Part shown: piece by piece, positions 17,940-24,017 of the stretch
Layout of the letters: every line of letters begins with the position of its first letter
Numbering within the stretch: position 1 is the first letter of the stretch
The notes under the pieces: model-generated
The model's database searches: none
Told to the model about the DNA's origin: nothing
Seen by the model: only the letters and a program-made list of their open reading frames with translations
Position numbers and translations under genes: made by a program
Assembly: GCA_033344775.1 (NCBI GenBank)
Contig: JAWPMT010000001.1
Span: forward strand, 682,001-746,000
Source: Cytophagales bacterium
GTDB taxonomy: Bacteria; Bacteroidota; Bacteroidia; Cytophagales; Cyclobacteriaceae
Direction: 5' to 3'
Length of the DNA stretch: 64,000 nucleotides

Positions 17940-18992
17940 ATGGCTAACTATAACATAATGGCACGTAAGGGAAAGTTTCTGTGTCAGGTACGTTGGACAT
18001 CAAATGATAGTGATAAGCGGAGATCAAAAAATAAGACCTTTAAAAATAAATCTGCTGCAAAGGCATGGGGAAAACTGAAAGTTAAAGAGCTTGAAGTCAA
18101 AATTTCAAAGGGTGAAGAAACCCTAAGCCTTGATAACTCTATCAAGACACTTGGAGACTTAATTGAAGCTTATCTAGATGATTCATATGTACAAGCAGGT
18201 AGATCAAAACGGATGTCTCTTAAAGCTGTAACAAAATGTGATATTGCTAATAAGGATGTTCAAAAACTGCATCCCAAACATTTTGTAGACTACGCAAAAG
18301 AGCGAAAAGCCGCGGGTGCGAGTCCTGCAACTGTTGCAGCTGATATAAGCCACATTAGAGCTGTATTAAAAACAGCACGTGCATTATTTGATGTTAATGC
18401 CAATGAAAACCCTATCGTTCAAGCCCTTCCCACACTTCACACTTTGAAACTTATTGGTAAGTCAAATATTAGAACACGCAGACCAACAGAGGAAGAGGTT
18501 GATAAGTTGCTAATAGCCCTTAAGGAAAAAGAGAAAAATAGAAGCACAGTTATTCCATATTCTGACTTGTTCGAATTTTCAATTCTTTCATGTATGCGTG
18601 TAGGTGAAATATGTGAAATATTATGGGAAGACCTAAATGAAGATGAAGAATGGGTTTGGGTAAGAGACAGAAAAGATCCACGGAAGAAAGATGGCAATCA
18701 CATGAAGGTTCCGCTCTTAGGCGGAGCGTTTGAAATTGTAATGAGTCAACCTAGAGACAAGCCTAGAATATTTCCATTCAATTCACGATCAGTTACAACC
18801 GGATATCGGAATACAAGGAACAAGCTTAGAATAGAAGATTTGAGGTATCATGATTTAAGACGAGAAGGTGCTAGCAGGTTATTTGAGCAAGGTTACCCGA
18901 TAGAAAAGGTTGCACAGGTTACAGGTCATAAGGACTTGAATACTCTATGGCAGATTTACACAAACCTATATCCAGATAAGAAGAGATTCTAA
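17940..18992 (+). CDS. Tyrosine-family integrase 2 (proteobacterial-type)
   Basis: About 350 aa from the ATG at 17940 (MANYNIMARKGKFLCQVRW); the frame is open to 17874 but the upstream part is leader. An N-terminal arm/SAM-like region is followed by a complete catalytic domain: Arg in CMRVGEICEILW, the box RYHDLRREGASRLF (HxxR), TGHKDLNTLWQ, and the nucleophile Tyr in IYTNLY. The HDLRREGASRLFE...TGHK arrangement is the kind common in integrases of gammaproteobacterial islands. The gene converges on a PrtN-like gene with a 4-nt overlap, a pairing also familiar from such islands. It probably drives its own, nested or relic, element. Confidence 0.9.
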   Translation: MANYNIMARKGKFLCQVRWTSNDSDKRRSKNKTFKNKSAAKAWGKLKVKELEVKISKGEETLSLDNSIKTLGDLIEAYLDDSYVQAGRSKRMSLKAVTKCDIANKDVQKLHPKHFVDYAKERKAAGASPATVAADISHIRAVLKTARALFDVNANENPIVQALPTLHTLKLIGKSNIRTRRPTEEEVDKLLIALKEKEKNRSTVIPYSDLFEFSILSCMRVGEICEILWEDLNEDEEWVWVRDRKDPRKKDGNHMKVPLLGGAFEIVMSQPRDKPRIFPFNSRSVTTGYRNTRNKLRIEDLRYHDLRREGASRLFEQGYPIEKVAQVTGHKDLNTLWQIYTNLYPDKKRF

Positions 18993-19240
18993 GTGCCCAC
19001 CCATTGATCTTTAGCCTCTTCGTGCTGGCGTTCAATATAACTAGCCAGGTCTTGTGTGTGAACCATCCATGGGGCTTTTTGAGATGGAGACAGCCGAAAG
19101 GCAGGAATGGGTAATGTACCAGCTTTGGCTTTATTTTTTGCGGTGCCTTCACTACATCCAAAATACTCTGTACATACTTTTTTCAATGGGATCGTTGGAG
19201 ATTGAAATTTCATCAAAAGCATCATTTCTGTCTTGTTCAT
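18989..19240 (-). CDS. PrtN-like (pyocin activator family) small regulator
   Basis: About 83 aa from the ATG at 19240 (MNKTEMMLLMKFQSPTIPL); the frame is open further upstream to 19294. The pattern IPLKKVCTEYFGCSEGTAKNK - AGTLPIPAFRLSPSQKAPW - MVHTQDLASYIERQ matches the pyocin-activator PrtN family by eye: an HTH followed by ...RL..SQKAPW.VH..DLA.YI. In proteobacterial elements such proteins often sit next to an integrase and may act as transcription activators or excision factors. It overlaps the convergent integrase 2 gene by 4 nt. Confidence 0.75.
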   Translation of the reverse strand: MNKTEMMLLMKFQSPTIPLKKVCTEYFGCSEGTAKNKAKAGTLPIPAFRLSPSQKAPWMVHTQDLASYIERQHEEAKDQWVGT

Positions 19241-19357
19241 TTCTAGCCTTTCAATTCTATATAGGACTTTAGTCCTAATTGAGAATTGTGTCAAGATTTG
19301 TTCTCTATTTGTTTGGCCAAGTGAGGTTCACTTTGCGCTTTTGACACGGGCATCAAT

Positions 19358-19380
19358 TCAGGGGATTTGATCTCCCCTGA
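19358..19380. promoter_or_regulatory. Perfect 8-bp inverted repeat, possible operator
   Basis: Arms 19358-19365 and 19373-19380 with a 7-nt spacer, in the non-coding stretch (19295-19592) between the PrtN-like gene and the toxin-antitoxin remnant. No T-run follows, so a protein-binding site is more likely than a terminator. Confidence 0.35.
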
Positions 19381-19592
19381 CGTGATGTCTGATAGAAAAA
19401 AGGCGATTTTAAAACTCTCTCTTATTAGGATTAATTCGATGGATCAAATGACCCTTTATTGCACCGAAGCAACACCTGATGTCCATTGATACACGAAGCC
19501 TTATACATGTGTTTTATCATAGACACTGTACCAATAAAGTTGTACGCTTGTAGGTATGGTGATATGCCTGATTACAAAGCCTACTAGGAGAT

Positions 19593-19826
19593 ATCTATCA
19601 AATAGAATTCTATTTTGATGAGAAAGGTAAAAGTCAACCGAGAGACTACCTGAAGAATAGGTACGCGAGTGACGTTAAGAAACTTGCTCACCTTTTTCAA
19701 TTGATGGGCGATGTTGGGACGATTAGGAACATAGAGGAGTTCAGAAATGAGGGTGATAAAATTCATGCCTTCAAGCCAAAGGGCGCTTAAAAACAAGCGC
19801 TCGTTGCAAGAAAGGAACATACTATG
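19593..19826 (+). pseudogene. Decayed RelE/HigB-type toxin gene
   Basis: The frame reads IYQIEFYFDEKGKSQ, then DYLKNRYASDVKKLAHLFQ, then EGDKIHAFKPKGA, and stops at TAA (19788-19790). This resembles the first two thirds of HigB/phage Gp49-like toxins. After the stop the same frame continues KQALVARKEHTMK, which looks like such a toxin's C-terminal tail running into the antitoxin start. The middle strands are missing and the expected ATG is ATC (19593). I infer an internal deletion plus loss of start, so the toxin is probably not made. The intact antitoxin follows directly. Confidence 0.6.
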
Positions 19827-20153
19827 AAGACAAAGGATAAAAAGAGATTCGGATCGGCTTTCGATAAGTTATTGAAAGATCCAGAATTCAAGAAAGATTA
19901 TAACAAGGAATTCCAAGAGTTGGCTTTATCTGAACTGCTCCATGCCTTCATGGAAAATGATGGTAAGAGTGTAAGGAAACTTGCTGAACTAGCTGATATA
20001 TCGCCCACGACTATTCAGAATATCAAATCCGGGAAAAGTGATGATATGAAGCTGAGTAACTTTTTGAATATCATTAAAGCGTGTGGCTTTGAAATGAGGA
20101 TCGTAAAAGAAGGAACGTCCAAAGGAGAATCGCATTTGGGTACGGCTGGATAG
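19824..20153 (+). CDS. HigA-like Xre-family antitoxin
   Basis: A 109-aa protein. After a charged N-terminus comes a helix-turn-helix (KSVRKLAELADISPTTIQNIKSG) and a C-terminal part (LSNFLNIIKACGFEMRIVKE) of the form found in HigA-type and phage-associated antitoxins encoded downstream of RelE/HigB toxins. It would bind its own promoter and neutralize the toxin. The toxin gene upstream is broken, leaving this as an orphan antitoxin. It converges on the RadC gene with 12 bp between. Confidence 0.78.
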   Translation: MKTKDKKRFGSAFDKLLKDPEFKKDYNKEFQELALSELLHAFMENDGKSVRKLAELADISPTTIQNIKSGKSDDMKLSNFLNIIKACGFEMRIVKEGTSKGESHLGTAG

Positions 20154-20165
20154 TTCGTCTATCCT

Positions 20166-20603
20166 CTATAAGTCGTAAATGATTGAGTGAAACCCATCTC
20201 TAGTGATTACAAGATGATCTTCGACTTCAATTTTCATGATTTTACCTGCTGCCACAAAATTCCTTGTTAGAGATATATCTCTATGACTTGGTTTAAGATT
20301 CCCGGATGGGTGATTATGAGCTAGAATAAGGCTATTGGCTCGGCGTTTTAGTGCCATAGCAAAGACTATTCTGAGATCAACCACAGTTCCATTAAATCCA
20401 CCCTTGGAGATAGAAGCTAAGGACATCACTCTTAGCTGACGATCTAAGAACATTGCCTTACATTCTTCAAGTAGATCAATTTGGTCAAAATCCCAAGATT
20501 GCAAAAAGACTTTATACGCATCTTGAGCACCCGTGATCTTTGGTCGATCACTGGCCTTAAGTTTGTTGCGGTAGGTCAGTTTTACTTCTTCAATTAAGCT
20601 CAT
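20166..20603 (-). CDS. RadC-like JAB-domain protein
   Basis: About 145 aa from the ATG at 20603 (MSLIEEVKLTYRNK). The JAMM metal motif is clear: AHNHPSGN followed by the downstream Ser/Asp region PSHRDISLTRN, with the ending LVITRDGFHSI. It is shorter than housekeeping RadC (about 220 aa) and lacks its N-terminal HhH region, as is typical of RadC paralogues on plasmids and islands. Function is unsettled; linkage with antirestriction genes is common. It overlaps the ArdC gene end by 14 nt and follows it in one operon. Confidence 0.87.
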   Translation of the reverse strand: MSLIEEVKLTYRNKLKASDRPKITGAQDAYKVFLQSWDFDQIDLLEECKAMFLDRQLRVMSLASISKGGFNGTVVDLRIVFAMALKRRANSLILAHNHPSGNLKPSHRDISLTRNFVAAGKIMKIEVEDHLVITRDGFHSIIYDL

Positions 20604-21510
20604 TTGACACCTCACATTGCAAGTCATCTAGATATTGTGATGCTCGAGCTGCATGCGCTGAAGCTTTGAATATGAAAGTCTTGTCATCTTTTAGAGCTGA
20701 TAGCCAACTCTTGATGTAAAGCGCATGATCTTTTGGTTGGCTTTGTTTGATGTTGAGCCGGGCACAAAGAAAGGCACACCCCAGCTCGGCAATGAGTTCT
20801 TCAAAAGCATAATCCTTCTTTTCTACCTTTCCCGTTATTCCAGCACGGTTAAGTCGTTTGCTAGACCCTGTCCAATGTGTTAATTCATGAAGCAGGGTGG
20901 CATAATAATTTTCAGTGGCTGTAGCGTTTTTGGTATCAATGAACAGCTTGGATTCTGGCATATTGATATAATCACCAATTGGTGAGTAAAAGGCTTCTTG
21001 AGATTCACTTCGAATATCAGCGCCGCTATTCTGGCAGAATTCATCTATAAGCTTATCTCGCTCTACTTGATCGATTTCTGGTATTGTTGGCCCTTGTTCT
21101 TCAAATCCTTCGACTTGGGAAGCATTAAAAACAACATACTGTCGAAGCATTGGAATCTTAATTTCTTGGCTTTCACCTTCACTATGACTGGAGTCTTCTT
21201 TGATTAATGTTTTATAAAAGATGATACGCGAGCCTTTTTCACCTTTTTTCACATGTGCTCCAATCTGTTGCCATTGCTTAAAGCTGGCCCATTTATTTGA
21301 TGGCAAGCTTTTGGATTTCTGGTTAAACCACAGAGCAAGAATATTAACCCCTTGATAAGATTTTTTTGTAATAGGGTTTTCAGGAATTCCAAGTGCGGCA
21401 AGATTAGCAAAAGGTGGCTCGTAGTCCTTTAGATCAACTTGATCTAAAAGGTTGATGATATTGTTTGTGATGTCTTGTTGAATATCTGTTTTGGCCTTTT
21501 CATGAGGCAT
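20590..21510 (-). CDS. ArdC-like antirestriction protein (ssDNA-binding domain plus zincin peptidase)
   Basis: A 306-aa protein. The N-terminal ArdC ssDNA-binding domain reads NIINLLDQ...ITKKSYQGVNILALW...WASFKQWQQIGAHVKKGEKG. The C-terminal zinc peptidase-like domain has LLHELTHWTGSSKRL (HExxH) and the downstream Glu in YAFEELIAELGCAFLC. ArdC proteins protect incoming single-stranded plasmid DNA from restriction during conjugation, consistent with a mobile element. Operon order on the minus strand: OB-fold protein, ArdC, RadC. Confidence 0.9.
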   Translation of the reverse strand: MPHEKAKTDIQQDITNNIINLLDQVDLKDYEPPFANLAALGIPENPITKKSYQGVNILALWFNQKSKSLPSNKWASFKQWQQIGAHVKKGEKGSRIIFYKTLIKEDSSHSEGESQEIKIPMLRQYVVFNASQVEGFEEQGPTIPEIDQVERDKLIDEFCQNSGADIRSESQEAFYSPIGDYINMPESKLFIDTKNATATENYYATLLHELTHWTGSSKRLNRAGITGKVEKKDYAFEELIAELGCAFLCARLNIKQSQPKDHALYIKSWLSALKDDKTFIFKASAHAARASQYLDDLQCEVSNELN

Positions 21511-21581
21511 TGGTATTACTCCTTAATTGAGAAAAGTCGGGAGGAAGTACAAACCTCCTCCCGTAAGTTTAAGGGTGAGAT

Positions 21582-21995
21582 TTATGACGGTTGCACTGAG
21601 CCTGTTTGTTCTGGTATCTCAGTTTGCGAGTTGTCTTTTTTCGCTACTTTATAGGCGAAAGTTGTGACTGCATTTTGCTTGTAGCCTTCAGGGGTATCGA
21701 AGCTTTTAGAGTTGTCTTCACCTTTGATATAGACCCATTCTCCTTTTTTAAGGCTCTGAGCCTCTTCAAAGGCATCGGTGAGATTACTTGAAACAAGCAC
21801 ATTGAAGTAATTGGTCACCGCTTTGATCTCCTGGTTTTGATCAAGATATTGTTTGTTCGAAGCAATTCTAAATTTGATGAATCTACCCTCGGCAATTGTT
21901 TCAGCATCTTTTACGAGTCGTCCAGATTTCATAGAAATATTAGTATCGCTATAGAGCGCGTCTTGTGTTTGGTTTTGTGGTGATTGGTCTGACAT
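21582..21995 (-). CDS. OB-fold single-stranded DNA-binding-like protein
   Basis: A 137-aa protein with a beta-barrel pattern: NISMKSGRLVKDAETI, RFIKFRIASNK, NYFNVLVSSN, KKGEWVYIKGEDNSKSF, NAVTTFAYKVAKK. It is followed by an acidic/Gln-rich tail. The layout matches SSB-like proteins of plasmids and phages, though shorter and divergent and without the classical DDDLPF tip. It probably protects transferred single strands together with ArdC. A Shine-Dalgarno-like AGGAG (CTCCT on +) lies just upstream of the start, unlike most genes here. Confidence 0.7.
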   Translation of the reverse strand: MSDQSPQNQTQDALYSDTNISMKSGRLVKDAETIAEGRFIKFRIASNKQYLDQNQEIKAVTNYFNVLVSSNLTDAFEEAQSLKKGEWVYIKGEDNSKSFDTPEGYKQNAVTTFAYKVAKKDNSQTEIPEQTGSVQPS

Positions 21996-22015
21996 GTTTT
22001 TCTCCTTTATGTCTG

Positions 22016-22201
22016 TTTAATCCCTTTGGTAAAAGGGGTTATGGGGTTGGCCATAACCCTTGCCACGTGGTCGAACGGGGGGTGAGCAAATGGCAAGGCC
22101 GAAAAAACAACAAGGGGGATCACCCGCTTTGCACAACTGAAGTGAAAACGTAAGGCGGAAAAGTGGGGAAGTGTTTTTTTGCTGTTAAGACTGCCTTGCC
22201 A
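22016..22201. other. GC-rich structured non-coding region between ssDNA-binding and hypothetical genes
   Basis: Contains a perfect 8-bp hairpin (22037-22044 with 22051-22058). A 7-bp inverted repeat follows (CTTGCCA at 22059-22065 with TGGCAAG at 22091-22097), and CTTGCCA recurs at 22195-22201. It lies upstream of the ssDNA-binding/ArdC/RadC operon and could be its leader, a transfer origin or a recombination site. No gene seen. Confidence 0.45.
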
Positions 22202-22218
22202 TGCGCGAGGGGGAACGC

Positions 22219-22566
22219 CTAAAGGACGCTCTTGGCTTTAGCTACCCGTTCTGCTCTTGATATGTCCATAGCTTTGGCTGCCATAGAAATCATATCAGCC
22301 ATTGTTGGCATCCTACCATCTAGAATGAATGATAGAAGAGCATCTGAATAATATTCCAATGCATTTCTCCAGTCGATAAAATGTTCACCTGAAAGCTCTT
22401 CTAAACTATCAAAGACACGACCGGCATCGGCACTGACATCACAGATCATATCTTCCATCGACATATCCTTTGATGATGGAATTTCATTGTCATTCGCATG
22501 ATTCAATGAATATAGTCTCCCTGCGATACGGGCAACGATCTCGCCATAATAAAGTGTATTACTCAT
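22219..22566 (-). CDS. Hypothetical helical protein upstream of the ssDNA-binding operon
   Basis: About 115 aa from the ATG at 22566 (MSNTLYYGEIVARIAGRLYS), preferred over the longer frame to 22638 because a GGAAAA purine stretch precedes it and the extra residues look like leader. All-helical and acidic, with a repeated flavour (ISMAAKAMDISRAERVAKAK). No known family recognised. It lies between the structured region and a weak small frame. Confidence 0.5.
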   Translation of the reverse strand: MSNTLYYGEIVARIAGRLYSLNHANDNEIPSSKDMSMEDMICDVSADAGRVFDSLEELSGEHFIDWRNALEYYSDALLSFILDGRMPTMADMISMAAKAMDISRAERVAKAKSVL

Positions 22567-22661
22567 CCTTTTTCCTTCCACACATGAGTTAATTAACAAA
22601 TTGAGACATAAGAATATATTCCTAAATCTCAGACACAATCAAGGGTTGTAACAGCACTGAA

Positions 22662-22856
22662 TTATCGAGTCAAGTAAAAAGATTCACCTTTTGTTCTTTT
22701 AATCTGGTAAAAGAAAAATAGATCTGGCTCAGAAGATACTGCTACCATTCCATTATTGGATTGGAATATTTGGAACTGGCTATTTGGCAATTTGTAATTT
22801 AAAAAATTTGATGCCCGAGTAATGGTTCTGATTTTTCCCGGAGATAAATAAATCAA
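22662..22856 (-). CDS. Possible small hypothetical protein
   Basis: A 64-aa frame (MIYLSPGKIRTITRASNFLN...) ending GESFYLTR, 34 bp downstream of the third recombinase in the same orientation. It is too short to recognise. Coding status rests only on an open frame with plausible composition. Confidence 0.3.
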   Translation of the reverse strand: MIYLSPGKIRTITRASNFLNYKLPNSQFQIFQSNNGMVAVSSEPDLFFFYQIKRTKGESFYLTR

Positions 22857-22890
22857 TGTGAAGAAGGCTGAAGTCCCATCGATTCAAGTT

Positions 22891-23460
22891 TCACCAAATT
22901 AGCTTTGCTATTTCGCGTTCTTCTTTCCCGATAATGTTTAAGTATATTTCGGTGGTTTCTAATTTGGCATGACCTAGCCATTTTTTGACAAGGGTTAAAG
23001 GGACTATTGAAACTGCATGAACAGCAAAACCATGACGTAATCCTTTAGCACTACTACATACTCCTTGTATATCGGCTTCTTTCATGGTTCTCTTGATTTG
23101 CCTTGAGGCTGTGCGGAGGGAAAATGGCCATAAACACGATCCCGAACTGAGTTGTTTTTGTTCAATGTATGTCATCAAATCATTCAAAAGAAAATCGGGT
23201 AAAGGGATTTCGCGGTAAACCCCTTTCTGACGTTTTTTAAGGCTTTCAATAATTACTGCCTGGTTAGAGAAATCAATGCTGCGAACCATAAGGTTATGGA
23301 TTTCAGCGATGCGTGCACCAGTATAACACAGTAGTTGACAAAAGAGCTTAGTTTCCATTTGTTGTTTTTGAGTGACTTCCAGAAACCTAAGCCTTTCTGT
23401 TTGATTCAGATATTTGCGCTGTCCATTCTGACTATGTAAGGATGTTGAGTTCTTGTGCAT
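22891..23460 (-). CDS. Short tyrosine recombinase (catalytic domain only)
   Basis: A 189-aa protein consisting of the catalytic domain without a full core-binding domain. Conserved elements are Arg in CYTGARIAEIHNL, a Lys/Arg beta-hairpin (IIESLKKRQKGVYREIPL), the box GLRHGFAVHAV (HxxR-like, with His and Arg adjacent), WLGHAKLETTEIYL and the nucleophile Tyr. The start at 23460 follows a 27-bp palindrome in the upstream region. It could mobilize part of the module between integrase 2 and itself, or resolve the element. The lack of an N-terminal arm domain is unusual for an integrase. Confidence 0.85.
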   Translation of the reverse strand: MHKNSTSLHSQNGQRKYLNQTERLRFLEVTQKQQMETKLFCQLLCYTGARIAEIHNLMVRSIDFSNQAVIIESLKKRQKGVYREIPLPDFLLNDLMTYIEQKQLSSGSCLWPFSLRTASRQIKRTMKEADIQGVCSSAKGLRHGFAVHAVSIVPLTLVKKWLGHAKLETTEIYLNIIGKEEREIAKLIW

Positions 23461-23483
23461 TAGACCTTCTTTCGAAATATAAC

Positions 23484-23510
23484 TGTCCGAGTATTAGGTA
23501 TTCTCGGACA
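23484..23510. promoter_or_regulatory. 27-bp palindrome upstream of the short recombinase
   Basis: Perfect 8-bp arms (23484-23491, 23503-23510) with an 11-nt spacer, 24 bp upstream of the recombinase start. An inverted pair with an 11-nt spacer is also the form of a XerCD-type core site, so it could be a crossover site or an operator. An A-run follows on the + strand, so on the minus strand a T-run precedes the arms and a terminator for the recombinase side is unlikely. Confidence 0.4.
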
Positions 23511-23804
23511 AAAAATCAAGAAAAAATGACGTAACTGAATTGTTGAGAAAGCATTACTTGGCTTTCCAGGCTTTGTAGACAATTGACAAACGTCACCCAT
23601 GAAAATAGAGCATGAATAAACCAATGGGATGCTCTAGTAGAACTCGAAGTCTCAAGGTCTTATCAATACATTAAAAGCCAAAGAAATAGGTGAATTTCAG
23701 ATTTCGAGGAGATCTGACTTTAATATCAAGAGTTTCAAATTAAATATTTAGATTCTCTGGATAATGCTATCGGGTTTCATACTTTTATCTTTTGCGGAAC
23801 TGCA

Positions 23805-24017
23805 ATGATTATATTAGGAGAACTATTAATTAAAAAGTCTGTGAATAAGGCAGAGGTTAGTCGTAGAACAGGGATCAACCCATCGCGACTTAGTGAATTA
23901 TCACTTCAAGCTTCTACTAAGCTTAGGGCTGATGAACTCTATTTGATTGCCTTGGCTATTGATTTAGGGCCAAGTGAAATTCTCACTGAAATCTGTGGTC
24001 ATTTAAAATTAGCCTAA
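23805..24017 (+). CDS. Small Xre-family helix-turn-helix regulator, first gene of the GHKL operon
   Basis: A 70-aa protein consisting of a single HTH (VNKAEVSRRTGINPSRLSEL) and a short C-terminal helix pair. It probably controls its own operon. The stop codon overlaps the ATG of the GHKL kinase gene (TAATG), so the two are translationally coupled. A sequence close to the Bacteroidetes -7 element (TAnnTTTG; here TATCTTTT at 23786) lies just upstream, but no clear -33 element was found. Confidence 0.75.
   Translation: MIILGELLIKKSVNKAEVSRRTGINPSRLSELSLQASTKLRADELYLIALAIDLGPSEILTEICGHLKLA

Noticed and set aside
19584-19820. 78-aa minus-strand frame opposite the toxin remnant
   Set aside because: The + strand frame here has clear similarity to RelE/HigB toxins; the minus frame is its shadow.
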